Of a stretch of 64,000 bases of DNA, positions 47,089 through 59,863 are shown piece by piece (the stretch's first letter is position 1; every line of letters begins with the position of its first letter). Where the stretch lies: positions 151,070,163 to 151,134,162 of the forward strand of contig NC_030680.2 of the NCBI RefSeq assembly GCF_000004195.4. The letters are read 5' to 3'. Both the position numbers and the translations under genes were made by a program. This DNA comes from Xenopus tropicalis (lineage: Eukaryota; Chordata; Amphibia; Anura; Pipidae). The notes under the pieces are model-generated. The model was not told the origin of the DNA, did no database searches, and saw nothing but the letters and a program-made list of their open reading frames with translations.

Positions 47089-50000
47089 GCCAAGATGGGG
47101 ACAGTAGGGCAAGATGGAGACAGTAGGGCAAGATGGAGACAGTAGGACAAGATGGAGACAGTAGGGCAAGATGGAGACAGTAGGGCAAGATGGAGACAGT
47201 AGGGCAAGATGGAGACAGTAGGGAAAGATGGAGACACTAGGACAAGATGGATACAGTAGGGCAAGATGGATACAGTAGGACAAGATGGAGACAGTAGGAC
47301 AAGATGGAGACAGTAGGGCAAGATGGAGACAGTAGGGCAAGATGGGGACAGTAGGGCAAGATGGGGACAGTAGGGCAAGATGGGGACAGTAGGGCAAGAT
47401 GGGGACAGTAGGGCAAGATGGGGACGGTAGGGCAAGATGGGGACGGTAGGGCAAGATGGGGACGGTAGGGCAAGATGGGGACGGTAGGGCAAGATGGGGA
47501 CGGTAGGGCAAGATGGAGACGGTAGGGCAAGATGGAGACAGTAGGGCAAGATGGGGACAGTAGGGCAAGATGGAGACAGTAGGGCAAGATGGAGACAGTA
47601 GGGCAAGATGGAGACAGTAGGGCAAGATGGGGACAGTAGGGCAAGATGGGGACAGTAAGGCAAGATGGGGACAGTAAGGCAAGATGGGGACAGTAGGGCA
47701 AGATGGAGACAGTAGGGCAAGATGGGGACAGTAGGGCAAGATGGAGACAGTAGGACAAGATGGAGACAGTAGGGCAAGATGGAGACAGTAGGACAAGATG
47801 GGGACAGTAGGGCAAGATGGGGACAGTAGGGCAAGATGGGGACAGTAGGGCAAGATGGGGACGGTAGGGCAAGATGGGGACGGTAGGGAAAGATGGGGAC
47901 GGTAGGGCAAGATGGAGACAGTAGGGCAAGATGGAGACAGTAGGGCAAGATGGAGACAGTAGGGCAAGATGGAGACAGTAGGGCAAGATGGGGACAGTAG
48001 GGCAAGATGGGGACAGTAGGACAAGATGGAGACAGTAGGACAGGATAGTGAAAGTAGAATAAGATGGAGACAGTAGGGAAACATGCAGGCAGTAGGACAA
48101 GACGAGGATAGTAGGGCAAAATGGGGTTGAATTAATTAATATTGGATCCTGCCCTAAATGGTACACGAAGGGGGCAGAAACCTGGATGGAAGATCAGCAT
48201 GGGCATTATGGTCAGTTCACTATAGAAGTAATGGCCCAGCCTATAACTGTTAGACAAGGACCCCTTGCAATACAATAGGCCAAGATGGGGACAGTAGGGC
48301 AAGATGGAGACAGTAGGGCAAGATGGAGACAGTAGGACAAGATGGAGACAGTAGGACAAGATGGAGACAGTAGGGCAAGATGGAGACAGTAGGGCAAGAT
48401 GGAGACAGTAGGGCAAGATGGAGACAGTAGGGCAAGATGGAGACAGTAGGGCAAGATGGAGACAGTAGGGCAAGATGGAGACAGTAGGGCAAGATGGAGA
48501 CAGTAGGGCAAGATGGAGACAGTAAGGCAAGATGGGGACAGTAAGGCAAGAGGGGGACAGTAGGGCAAGATGGAGACAGTAGGGCAAGATGGGGACAGTA
48601 GGGCAAAATGGGGACAGTAGGGCAAGATGGGGACAGTAGGGCAAGATGGGGACAGTAGGGCAAGATGGAGACAGTAGGGCAAGATGGAGACAGTAGGGCA
48701 AGATGGGGACAGTAGGGCAAGATGGAGACAGTAGGGCAAGATGGGGACAGTAGGGCAAGATGGAGACAGTAGGGCAAGATGGAGACAGTAGGGCAAGATG
48801 GAGACAGTAGGGCAAGATGGAGACAGTAGGGCAAGATGGGGACAGTAGGGCAAGATGGGGACAGTAGGGCAAGATGGGGACAGTAGGACAAGATGGGGAC
48901 AGTAGGGCAAGATGGGGACAGTAGGACAAGATGGGGACAGTAGGACAAGATGGGGACAGTAGGGCAAGATGGAGACAGTAGGGCAAGATGGAGACAGTAG
49001 GGCAAGATGGAGACAGTAGGGCAAGATGGGGACAGTAGGGCAAGATGGGGACAGTAGGACAAGATGGAGACAGTAGGACAGGATAGTGAAAGTAGAATAA
49101 GATGGAGACAGTAGGGAAACATGCAGGCAGTAGGACAAGACGAGGATAGTAGGGCAAAATGGGGTTGAATTAATTAATATTGGATCCTGCCCTAAATGGT
49201 ACACGAAGGGGGCAGAAACCTGGATGGAAGATCAGCATGGGCATTATGGTCAGTTCACTATAGAAGTAATGGCCCAGCCTATAACTGTTAGACAAGGACC
49301 CCTTGCAATACAATAGGCCAAGATGGGGACAGTAGGGCAAGATGGAGACAGTAGGGCAAGATGGAGACAGTAGGACAAGATGGAGACAGTAGGGCAAGAT
49401 GGAGACAGTAGGGCAAGATGGAGACAGTAGGGCAAGATGGAGACAGTAGGGCAAGATGGAGACAGTAGGGCAAGATGGAGACAGTAGGGCAAGATGGAGA
49501 CAGTAGGGCAAGATGGAGACAGTAAGGCAAGATGGGGACAGTAAGGCAAGATGGGGACAGTAGGGCAAGATGGAGACAGTAGGGCAAGATGGGGACAGTA
49601 GGGCAAAATGGGGACAGTAGGGCAAGATGGGGACAGTAGGGCAAGATGGAGACAGTAGGGCAAGATGGAGACAGTAGGGCAAGATGGGGACAGTAGGGCA
49701 AGATGGAGACAGTAGGGCAAGATGGGGACAGTAGGGCAAGATGGAGACAGTAGGGCAAGATGGAGACAGTAGGGCAAGATGGAGACAGTAGGGCAAGATG
49801 GGGACAGTAGGGCAAGATGGGGACAGTAGGGCAAGATGGGGACAGTAGGACAAGATGGGGACAGTAGGACAAGATGGGGACAGTAGGACAAGATGGAGAC
49901 AGTAGGACAAGATGGAGACAGTAGGACAAGATGGGGACAGTAGGGCAAGATGGAGACAGTAGGACAAGATGGGGACAGTAGGGCAAGATGGGGACAGTAG

Positions 50001-50565
50001 GACAAGATGGGGACAGTAGGACAAGATGGGGACAGTAGGACAAGATGGGGACAGTAGGGCAAGATGGAGACAGTAGGACAAGATGGGGACAGTAGGGCAA
50101 GATGGGGACAGTAGGACAAGATGGGGACAGTAGGACAAGATGGGGACAGTAGGACAAGATGGAGACAGTAGGGCAAGATGGGGACAGTAGGACAAGATGG
50201 GGACAGTAGGGCAAGATGGGGACAGTAGGACAAGATGGGGACAGTAGGACAAGATGGGGACAGTAGGGCAAGATGGGGACAGTAGGACAAGATGGGGACA
50301 GTAGGGCAAGATGGGGACAGTAGGGCAAGATGGAGACAGTAGGGCAAGATGGAGACAGTAGGACAAGATGGGGACAGTAGGACAAGATGGAGACAGTAGG
50401 ACAAGATGGGGACAGTAGGACAAGATGGGGACAGTAGGACAAGATGGGGACAGTAGGACAAGATGGAGACAGTAGGACAGGATAGTGAAAGTAGAATAAG
50501 ATGGAGACAGTAGGGAAACATGAAGGCAGTAGGACAAGACGAGGATAGTAGGGCAAAATGGAGTT
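47089..50565. repeat. 19-bp minisatellite with kilobase higher-order repeats in syn2 intron 6
   Basis: About 180 copies of the unit TAGGGCAAGATGGAGACAG in three blocks (47089-48122, 48279-49166, 49314-50565). Between blocks lies a copy of the intron sequence next to exon 7: 46943-47088 is repeated at 48126-48278 and 49170-49313. Each internal block ends with the same degenerate run (GATAGTGAAAGTAGAATAAG). Two shared substitutions show that the second and third spacer copies are closest relatives. The long minus-strand ORFs are artefacts. Confidence 0.97.
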
Positions 50566-51119
50566 GAAGTGTATGAGAAATAGGGTTGCGCCAAATTGTT
50601 TTATTAGGAAGAATATTGAAAGCTCCACAAAAGCTTCAGCTAAATGGCAACTGAATCTGAGACCTAATTTGCATATGCAAATTTAAGAAAAATAAAAGAA
50701 TTGCAACAATTAATTTTCCAGACCTCTAGTCACAAATTCAGCTTTGTGGATAGGAGGGGGGGGGGGCATAACAGTGACGGGTGGGGTTATGTTAAAAAAT
50801 GGGCTTGTTTTTGGGGTGGGCCAGTTATGTTAAGGAGGTGGATTGGGCACAATACAGTAAGAATGTGATAATCGGGGGGGGGGGGGGAAGGGGCGGGACA
50901 AGAGCAACATGGGAGTGGAGATTGGGGGCTGGGCAGGAGAATAATAGGTAATTAAACATTTACCATATAAAACACTGCAGGTACATTTTTAATAGTGGCC
51001 CCAGCCTCGGCTGGTATTTTACTGGCTACACTGGTCAGGGTCAGACTGGGGGGTGAAGGGCCCACTGTCCCAGTGTCCCGGCAGCCCAGTCTGACCCTGA
51101 GACTGGTGAAATCCCAGCC

Positions 51120-51245
51120 AGGCAGCAATCCTATAGAAAATGGCCTGTGAGATAAGCAGGAAATACTTACAGCAAATACCTGTAAGTGTGTGAGGGAAAG
51201 TGCCTGTGAGGCAACAGGAAGTACTTACAGCAAAAGGAGAGTAAA
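51120..51245. repeat. Two diverged units of the CAGGAAGTACTTACAG repeat
   Basis: AGCAGGAAATACTTACAGCA and CAGGAAGTACTTACAGCAAA belong to the family expanded at 51600-52370. Confidence 0.7.
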
Positions 51246-51529
51246 AGAAGGGTCTGGGGTTGCCGGTGGGAGGGTCAAGCACAAAGGGGCGGAGCTATGA
51301 CACAGGGGCCAATGGAGGACACGTTACGCAGAGGATCGGAGGGGAGAAAAGGTAAAATTGAGGTGGATGGAAAGTAGGCCAGCAGCTTATCTTAAGGGTA
51401 TTTACCCACATTTACCCACAACTACACAGCCGATATATATGTAATATGGGACCCGGCCTTGGCTGGGGTTTTACTGGATAGGCCTGTAACACACAGCGGC
51501 CAGTTGGCAACCATAGGAGGGTTTTGTGA

Positions 51530-52375
51530 GGTAACCAGGAAGTACTGAGAATCAATAAGAGCATGAGTGAAAGTGCCCTGTGAGGTAACCAGGAAATACT
51601 AACAGCAAATGAATGTGTGAGGGAAAATGTCCCTGCAGGGTAACCAGGAAGTAGTAACAGCCAATGAGAGAGTAGGAAAGTGTATTTTGAAGTAACCAGG
51701 AAGTAGTAACAGCCAATGAGAGAGTAGGAAAGTGTATTTAGAAGTAACCAGGAAGTAGTAACAGCCAATGAGAGAGTAGGAAAGTGTATTTTGAAGTAAC
51801 CAGGAAGTAGTAACAGCCAATGAGAGAGTAGGAAAGTGTATTTAGAAGTAACCAGGAAGTAGTAACAGCCAATGAGAGAGTAGGAAAGTGTATTTTGAAG
51901 TAACCAGGAAGTAGTAACAGCCAATGAGAGAGTAGGAAAGTGTATTTAGAAGTAACCAGGAAGTAGTAACAGCCAATGAGAGAATAGGAAAGTGTATTTT
52001 GAAGTAACCAGGAAGTAGTAACAGCCAATGAGAGAGTAGGAAAGTGTATTTTGAAGTAACCAGGAAGTAGTAACAGTAACCAAAAATAAGGGAAAATGCT
52101 CCTGTGAGGTAATCAGGAAGTCCTACCAGCAAATCAGAGTGTGAGGGAAAACACTGCTGTGAGGTCATCAGGAAGTAGGGACAGCCAATGAGAAGGTAAG
52201 AAAGTGTGTTTAGAAGTAACCAGGAAGTAATAACAGCCAATGAGAGAGTAGGAAAGTGTGTTTAGAAGTAACCAGGAAGTAATAACAGCCAATGAGAAGG
52301 TAAGAAAGAGTGTTTAGAAGTAACCAGGAAGTAATAACAGCCAATGAGAGAGTAGGATAGTGCCCTGTGAGGTAA
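51530..52375. repeat. 52-bp minisatellite, about 14 copies
   Basis: Units ACCAGGAAGTAGTAACAGCC followed by AATGAGAGAGTAGGAAAGTG; the outer units are more diverged (51530-51640, 52080-52200). The inverted family member is at 21430-21575. Confidence 0.95.
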
Positions 52376-53389
52376 CTGTAAAGCGCTTACAACAGAAACA
52401 ACTCAGGCAAATAAGGAATTGCTCTTGTATAAAAATGTGGGAAATGACACAACAGGGAAAGGGGGGAAAAGGCAAGATGGAGGCAGAAGGCCAAGAGTGT
52501 GCGATTAACACTGATGCTGAGTTTTACTGAGGAAGATTTACTTGCCCCATAATTGTGTGGCCCCAGTGTCCCAGCCCCCTACAGAAAGCCCAGCTGTCGG
52601 GCAATGCTGCAAGTTGCACATAAACCTTTGTAGGCTGCAGCGCATCCAATGCTGAGTCAGTGAGTCAGTGGGGTGCAATTATATGGGGAACCCCAGCGAG
52701 GCAAATCCCTAACTTAGTAGCCTGGGCCGATGTGCCCCATAGAAACCCCATCAGTCCTGCTGTGCGGCCATGTTTGACGTGCAGTATAAAACAAGCGTGA
52801 AGTCCTTATAATTTAATTACATTTTTAGAATAGTTTGATATTAATTAAGCCGCTGACATATTGAACTTGGCTATACAGGCATCTAAATACGTGGCCAAAT
52901 GTAATCAGAAGCCATTGTAATAACTAACCATTTTATTCCCCTCGATACTTCTTCTTAATCTGTTTTCTCTCTATGGTCGTTGGGGTTTGTGGGTATTTAG
53001 GATTAGTTCGTTTCTTTGTCAAGTGATCAACCAGGTAACTACTGAGTTTCTACCTTTCTTTACTTTGTGGCGTCCCAGAGCTTAGTCAGACAATAATTAG
53101 ATATAATTCACGATATCGCCACACCCTTTATTTTCCTTTTCTCCCTGCATACTTCATCAAGGTGATTTTTCATAACAATAATCTACGAGGTAATTAATTT
53201 AATCAATTTAATTTTTTCTCTTTTTTAAAAAAAAAATGCTTATTTTAGAACTGGTACTTTATAAATACTGAATTCATTTATACACAGTGAGTTATCTTGT
53301 TGATCAAGAGAAAAATTGATTTTTCAAATATTTTTAGAGCATGTGCACTTTGCAACCATTAAGCATTAGTTACTTTCCTTATGGATTAT
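52376..53389. other. Intronic stretch without recognised features
   Basis: AT-rich, apparently unique intron sequence between the 52-bp minisatellite and the MITE at 53390. No exon or element was seen. Confidence 0.6.
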
Positions 53390-54047
53390 ATATACAGGTA
53401 TTGGACCCATTTTCCAGAATGTTCGGGTTTTCCGGATAAGGGATCTTTCCAGAATTTGGATCTCCATACCTTAAGCCTACTAAAAAATAATTTAAACATT
53501 AAATAAACCCAATAGGGCTGTTCTGCCCCCAATAAGGGGTAATTATATCTTAGTTGGGATCAAGTACAGGTACTGTTTTATTATTACAGAGAAAAGGGAA
53601 TCATTTAACCATGAAATAAACCCAATAGGGCTGTTCTGCCCCAATAAGGGGTAATTATATCTTAGTTGGGATCAAGTACAGGTACTGTTTTATTATTACA
53701 GAGAAAAGGGAATCATTTAACCATTAAATAAACCCAATAGGGCTGTTCTGCCCCAATAAGGGGTAATTATATCTTAGTTGGGATCAAGTACAGGTACTGT
53801 TTTATTATTACAGAGAAAAGGGAATCATTTAACCATTAAATAAACCCAATAGGACTGTTCTGCCCCAATAAGGGGTAATTATATCTTAGTTGGGATCAAG
53901 TACAGGTACTGTTTTATTATTACAGAGAAAAAGGAAATCATTTTTAAAAATTAGAATTATTTGTTTATAATGGAGTCTCTGGGAGATCGCCTTTCCGTAA
54001 TTCAGAACTTTATGGATAACAGGTTTCCGGATAAGGGATCCCATACC
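53390..54047. mobile_element. MITE with an internal 112-bp tandem array
   Basis: Left end ACAGGTATTGGACCCATTTT with TTCCGGATAAGGGATC; right end has the inverse, CCGGATAAGGGATCCCATAC. Inside are four to five copies of the same 112-bp unit found at 1905-2545. Confidence 0.88.
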
Positions 54048-54266
54048 TTTTCCTGTTTCCCCTTTTCCCTGGAATAACCAATATAGAACGTACGGCACCT
54101 TTAGAGACTCAGTGCTGTGAGCATTTCCCTTTATGCTGGATTTAACCCTCAATGAACCCAAATAAACTAGCAGAACCCAAATTTACCGTTACATCAATGC
54201 AAATAAACGGCATCCTTGCTATTTCCCTAATTACAGCCCAGAGTCAGGAGCAGCGGGTTTAATTAC

Positions 54267-54329
54267 CTTTCCCATGCCGGCATGCGCGTGGCCGATCTTC
54301 ACAACAACAGGAAACGTTGGCATCGCCAG
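54267..54329 (-). CDS. syn2: Synapsin II, coding exon (mammalian exon 6 equivalent)
   Basis: Synapsins are neuronal phosphoproteins that coat synaptic vesicles and tether them in the reserve pool. This exon codes for 21 residues including FPVVVKIGHAHAGMGK, the highly conserved ATP-grasp stretch of the central C domain. The acceptor TTCTTCCAG precedes the leucine codon and the donor is AAG/GTAATT; both junctions are phase 0. The exon leads in frame into the exon at 46769-46911. The intron upstream (higher coordinates) contains timp4 on the other strand. Synapsin identity is certain; the paralog call comes from the C-terminal exons. Confidence 0.95.
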
Positions 54330-55194
54330 CTGGAAGAACCCAGAAAACATCATCAGTATCAAAGGTAATTAAGGAAATTGCACTCACCGCTTTAACTAAG
54401 GAAACGCTAATACAAATGCTTATAGACCTGATATGATTCTAAGACGATTATGGGCAAAGCTTTGCCCCCTTACTGGGGCCTATGGCCGGGAACAGGGCAG
54501 ATTTCATCTCTGGCTATACACGGGGAGGTGTGGGTCGGCCCAACAGTCCCAGAGTATAAAATCCCTTTGTAATGAAACTAAGTGCGGGAGGTTCAGCTCA
54601 GGTCAGCGTTTCACCTGCACAAAGACTTCAGTGGGTTTGGGAACTTTCCAGAATCTTTGTATTAAGCCTCAGTATATGAAAGAGTTTCACTGTCTCGGCT
54701 TCTCCGGTAATACCCAGTCAGAACCCGACCTGAGACCGGCTCTGGGCCCCTGACTCCCTTCTGCAGAAACAGGGGCCCAACGTCCTCCCCCGAGTGTGTA
54801 CATTGAACGCGTCAGGGGGAGCACCGGCAAGGGTCTTGTCCGGGCCGCCGAGGCCCATTAGAGTCGGGGCCCACCAGGATTTTTCCCAGTCCGACCCTGT
54901 ACAGAACCATTTCCTTTCTCTTATATTTTCCCTGTCACTTTTATATTAACTGTTCAAATCATGCAGGCAGTGATATTCCCAGATGATTTGCAGTTGGTCT
55001 TCAGTATTTAGTTTTTTAGAATTTTTGTCTGGTTGCTAGGGTCCAGTTTGCCCTAGCAATATGGCAGCGGTGTGAATGAGACAATAAAAAGATGAGTTGC
55101 TGGGTCAGTGACCCCCATTAAAAGGTGGAATGGGGTAAGACAGAAAGGTAAATATTTTAAAAAAATGAAGACCAAGTGAACAGTTGCTACAAAC

Positions 55195-55415
55195 AGGCCA
55201 TTGTATGTGTGTATGTATGTGTGTATGTATGTATGTGTGCATGTATGTATGTATGTATGTGTGTATGTATGTATGTATGTGTGTATGTATGCATGTATGT
55301 ATGTATGTATGTATGTATGTATGTGTGCATGTATGTATGTATGTATGTATGTGTGCATGTATGCATGTATGTATGTATGTATGTATGTATGTGTGCATGT
55401 ATGTATGTATGTATA
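55195..55415. repeat. (ATGT)n microsatellite, tail of an L2-like element
   Basis: A long ATGT/GTGT run, directly followed by the inverted L2-like tail at 55416-55605 (TTATTTATAAAGCGCC). It therefore probably began as that element's tail. Confidence 0.95.
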
Positions 55416-55605
55416 ACTTTATTTATAAAGCGCCACAAGGGTACGCAGCGCTGTATAATCTTACAAAATACAAAATTACATACAGGGAGGACAAGTGTTA
55501 TAATAAATAAATACAATAAATATTAATGCACAGGGAATAAGTGCCATGTGGTATGAGACACAGTAGGAAGGAGGTCCCTGCCCCGTAGAGCTTACAATCT
55601 AAGTA
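55416..55605 (-). mobile_element. L2-like 3' end, minus orientation
   Basis: CTTTATTTATAAAGCGCCAC through TGCCCCGTAGAGCTTACAAT is the inverse of the copy at 45285-45470. Confidence 0.7.
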
Positions 55606-56030
55606 TAAAATACTAACAGTTAATGTCACTGGAAACTACTGCCTCAGGGCAATGAGAAACAAAACACATTGTTGCCAAGGGCAACAAGACGCCAGTATCG
55701 CTGCAGCTTTAACTGCACCCCCATGTTAGTGCCTAAGGATGCACATTGTAGTGCAGGGAGACCCGCAGGGGAGAAGGGTAATGTGCATAAGATGAAAGGT
55801 GCTGGGAGTTGTGCAGGACACATGAATTTTGAAGAATTTTATATAATAGTCCCCCAACTAAACTAGAGATTAGTTTTAACTAAACCAGAGCCTCCTCTGT
55901 GACTTCTAATAGCCTTATAAATGGCAATATGGGGGAGATTATCCTCTCTGTGTGTGTTCAAAATAAAGATCTAAATGATCATTTGCCACCTTTCAGCAGG
56001 ATGCTGGGAGCTGAGTGCTAAAGCTAGGAG

Positions 56031-56052
56031 GGAATTCTGGGACTTGTAGTCC
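56031..56052 (-). promoter_or_regulatory. ZNF143/Staf-like site upstream of timp4
   Basis: On the minus strand the sequence reads GGACTACAAGTCCCAGAATT, close to the ZNF143/Staf consensus ACTACAAYTCCCAGMATGC. It lies about 350 bp upstream of the timp4 ATG. Such motifs are also spread by repeats, so function is inferred only. Confidence 0.45.
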
Positions 56053-56404
56053 AGCAATAGCTAAAGAGCAGCTTCAGCGGGTGAATGTTCTTATGTGAGT
56101 GAACAAAGGGTTTGTGTTGCCCCTAGCACTAAGAAAACTACATTTGCCAAGAAGTGTTGAATAGAATTACTAGCGGGGAGTGATTGGCACCCTGGCTGTG
56201 CCCTCTGATTGGTGCACAGGGCTCCCCGAGGGAGGGGCTAGAGAGCTGAAGCCATAAGAAAAAGAAGGTTTTATGTAGCACAAATTAGAAGTCAGGGAGC
56301 ATCAGGCTGGAGCGGCCGCAGCACTGAGGGACCTTCCCAGCCAAGCTGACATTGTCTCTGGGGGGACGCGGGAGGGAACTGCCCCAGCACTGGATGTGGC
56401 CACT

Positions 56405-56528
56405 ATGGGAGCCTCATTGCCCAGCTTGTGGCTTGCACTCCTTTTAACCCTTGGAGCACCTGAGTCAGTGAGAGGCTGTACCTGTGCCCCTTCCCACCCA
56501 CAGGAACAGATCTGCGATGCGGCAATTG
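56405..56528 (+). CDS. timp4: TIMP4-like tissue inhibitor of metalloproteinases, exon 1 (partial gene)
   Basis: TIMPs are secreted inhibitors that block matrix metalloproteinases with their N-terminal CxC wedge. The ATG at 56405 opens a signal peptide (hydrophobic core LWLALLLTLG, cleavage expected after SVRG). It is followed by the mature start CTCAPSHPQEQICDAAI, with the required Cys1 and the CxCxPxHPQ signature. CAP.HPQ..IC is closest to TIMP4. Donor ATTG/GTGAGT leaves phase 1, the usual place where TIMP exon 1 ends. An in-frame GTG nine bases upstream is less likely as start. The gene lies inside a syn2 intron on the opposite strand, as TIMP4 does in other vertebrates. Exon 2 and later were not found up to 64000. 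Confidence 0.9.
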
Positions 56529-57039
56529 GTGAGTTAACTACAATTAAACTGAATATCACTTGTTCCCAGCAAGAATGATGAAGATGATTGGGAAGGTGCA
56601 GCCTAAATTAACTTTTAGTGTAATGTTGGTCTTTCTTTTCTATGTTTTGGGTTTTAAATAAGGAACAGCAATGTGGTTGCTATGGACACTGACCTCAGCA
56701 ACATAGCAGGAGACTGGAGAGGTATTGAGCAGATATATAATAAGATGATGGTAAGATAGATATCTGTATAACTCTGTCTAAATTTTAAGGCTAAGACCCC
56801 CCCCCCCCTTCCATTTAAACAAGAAGTATATCATGACTGTAAGATTTGTGCTGTTTTGTTTGTGTGGATTTTCCCAGGCTGTCAGAACCAGAACCGGATT
56901 CTGGAGAAATAACTAGGAATAAAACTCAGTGACAGAAGCTGAACTTTGCTCAGACCAACCCATCCTCTCTTCTGTGTGATAATCAATATCAGAACTAAAT
57001 AACCCAAACTCCAGAGGATCTGGGTGCTGGGGATTATAC

Positions 57040-59800
57040 TGGTACTAGAGAACTAGTTCTGTCTGAGCCAATGGGCTGGGGATTATACTGGTACTGGAGA
57101 ACTAATTCTGCTGAGCCAATGGGTTGGGGATTATACTGGTACTGGGGAACTAGTTCTGTCTGAGCCAATGGGTTGGGGATTATACTGGTACTGGAGAACT
57201 AGTTCTGTCTGAGCCAATGGGTTGGGGATTATACTGGTACTGGAGAACTAGTTCTGTCTGAGCCAATGGGCTGGGGATTATACTGGTACTGGAAAACTAG
57301 TTCTGCTGAGCCAATGGGCTGGGGATTATACTGGTACTGGAAAACTAGTTCTGCTGAGCCAATGGGCTGGGGATTATACTGGTACTGGAGAACTAATTCT
57401 ACTGAGCCAATGGGTTGGGGATTATACTGGTACTGGAGAACTAGTTCTGTCTGAGCCAATGGGTTGGGGATTATACTGGTACTGGAGAACTAATTCTGCT
57501 GAGCCAATGGGTTGGGGATTATACTGGTACTGGAGAACTAGTTCTGTCTGAGCCAATGGGTTGGGGATTATACTGGTACTGGAGAACTAGTTCTGTCTGA
57601 GCCAATGGGCTGGGGATTATACTGGTACTGGAAAACTAGTTCTGCTGAGCCAATGGGCTGGGGATTATACTGGTACTGGAGAACTAATTCTGCTGAGCCA
57701 ATGGGTTGGGGATTATACTGGTACTGGAGAACTAGTTCTGTCTGAGCCAATGGGTTGGGGATTATACTGGTACTGGTGAACTAATTCTGCTGAGCCAATG
57801 GGTTGGGGATTATACTGGTACTGGAGAACTAATTCTACTGAGCCAATGGGTTGGGGATTATACTGGTACTGGAGAACTAGTTCTGTCTGAGCCAATGGGT
57901 TGGGGATTATACTGGTACTGGAGAACTAATTCTGCTGAGCCAATGGGTTGGGGATTATACTGGTACTGGAGAACTAGTTCTGTCTGAGCCAATGGGTTGG
58001 GGATTATACTGGTACTGGAGAACTAGTTCTGTCTGAGCCAATGGGTTGGGGATTATACTGGTACTGGAGAACTAGTTCTGTCTGAGCCAATGGGCTGGGG
58101 ATTATACTGGTACTGGAAAACTAGTTCTGCTGAGCCAATGGGCTGGGGATTATACTGGTACTGGAGAACTAATTCTGCTGAGCCAATGGGTTGGGGATTA
58201 TACTGGTACTGGAGAACTAGTTCTGTCTGAGCCAATGGGTTGGGGATTATACTGGTACTGGTGAACTAATTCTGCTGAGCCAATGGGTTGGGGATTATAC
58301 TGGTACTGGAGAACTAGTTCTGTCTGAGCCAATGGGTTGGGGATTATACTGGTACTGGAGAACTAGTTCTGTCTGAGCCAATGGGCTGGGGATTATACTG
58401 GTACTGGAAAACTAGTTCTGCTGAGCCAATGGGCTGGGGATTATACTGGTACTGGAAAACTAGTTCTGCTGAGCCAGTGGGCTGGGGATTATACTGGTAC
58501 TGGAAAACTAGTTCTGCTGAGCCAATGGGCTGGGGATTATACTGGTACTGGAAAACTAGTTCTGCTGAGCCAATGGGCTGGGGATTATACTGGTACTGGG
58601 GAACTAGTTCTGTCTGAGCCAAAGGGCTGGGGATTATACTGGTACTGGGGAACTAGTTCTGTCTGAGCCAAAGGGCTGGGGATTATACTGGTACTGGGGA
58701 ACTAGTTCTGCTGAGCCAATGGGCTGGGGATTATACTGGTACTGGGGAACTAGTTCTGTCTGAGCCAATGGGCTGGGGATTATACTGGTACTGGGAATTA
58801 GCTCTGTCTGGGCAAATGGGCTGGGGATTATACTGGTACTGGGGAACTAGTTCTGTCTGAGCCAATGGGCTGGGGATTATACTGGTACTGGGAATTAGCT
58901 CTGTCTGGGCAAATGGGCTGGGGATTATACTGGTACTGGGGAACTAGTTCTGCTGAGCCAATGGGCTGGGGATTATACTGGTACTGGGGAACTAGTTCTG
59001 CTGAGCCAATGGGCTGGGGATTATACTGGTACTGGGAATTAGCTCTGTCTGGGCAAATGGGCTGGGGATTATACTGGTACTGGGGAACTAGTTCTGTCTG
59101 AGCCAATGGGCTGGGGATTATACTGGTACTGGGAATTAGCTCTGTCTGGGCAAATGGGCTGGGGATTATACTGGTACTGGGGAACTAGTTCTGCTGAGCC
59201 AATGGGCTGGGGATTATACTGGTACTGGGGAACTAGTTCTGCTGAGCCAATGGGCTGGGGATTATACTGGTACTGGGGAACTAGTTCTGTCTGAGCCAAT
59301 GGGCTGGGGATTATACTGGTACTGGGAATTAGTTCTGTCTGTGCAAATGGGCTGGGGATTATACTGGTACTGGGGAACTAGTTCTGTCTGAGCCAATGGG
59401 CTGGGGATTATACTGGTACTGGGAATTAGTTCTGTCTGAGCCAATGGGCTGGGGATTATACTGGTACTGGGGAACTAGTTCTGTCTGAGCCAATGGGCTG
59501 GGGATTATACTGGTACTGGGGAACTAGTTCTGTCTGAGCCAATGGGCTGGGGATTATACTGGTACTGGGAATTAGTTCTGTCTGAGCCAATGGGCTGGGG
59601 ATTATACTGGTACTGGGGAACTAGTTCTGTCTGAGCCAATGGGCTGGGGATTATACTGGTACTGGAAAACTAATTCTGCTGAGCCAATGGGTTGGGGATT
59701 ATACTGGTACTGGGAATTAGTTCTGTCTGTGCAAATGGGCTGGGGATTATACTGGTACTGGGAATTAGTTCTATCTGGGCAAATGGGCCAGGGATAATGT
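57040..59800. repeat. 48-bp minisatellite filling timp4 intron 1, about 57 copies
   Basis: Units CCAATGGGCTGGGGATTATA, CTGGTACTGGAGAACTAGTT, CTGTCTGAG. Lengths alternate 46/48/49 bp (TCTGCTGAG versus TCTGTCTGAG). Variant composition changes along the array: GGTTGGGG and GAGAACT types at the left, GGCTGGGG and GGGGAACT or GGGAATTAG types at the right. Both-strand ORFs of 60-92 codons are artefacts. Confidence 0.97.
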
Positions 59801-59863
59801 CAGTACCAGGAACAGATTTTCCCTTGGATGCTCAGAGTAATAGTTCTGGGGGCGGCTGTAGGT

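Noticed and set aside
46765..50628. Minus-strand ORFs of 290-474 codons made of [17 protein letters not shown] repeats
   Set aside because: They arise because the 19-bp unit has no stop in any minus frame; 19 is not a multiple of three, so all three frames are open at once. Only the exon 7 part (46769-46911) is coding.
55053..55526. ORFs MYVCMYV / HTYIHTYI on both strands
   Set aside because: Translations of the (ATGT)n microsatellite.
57229..59444. Repeated 60-92 codon ORFs in the 48-bp array
   Set aside because: Produced by the unit length and interrupted whenever the unit changes by one or two bases, with no conserved frame; intronic in timp4.
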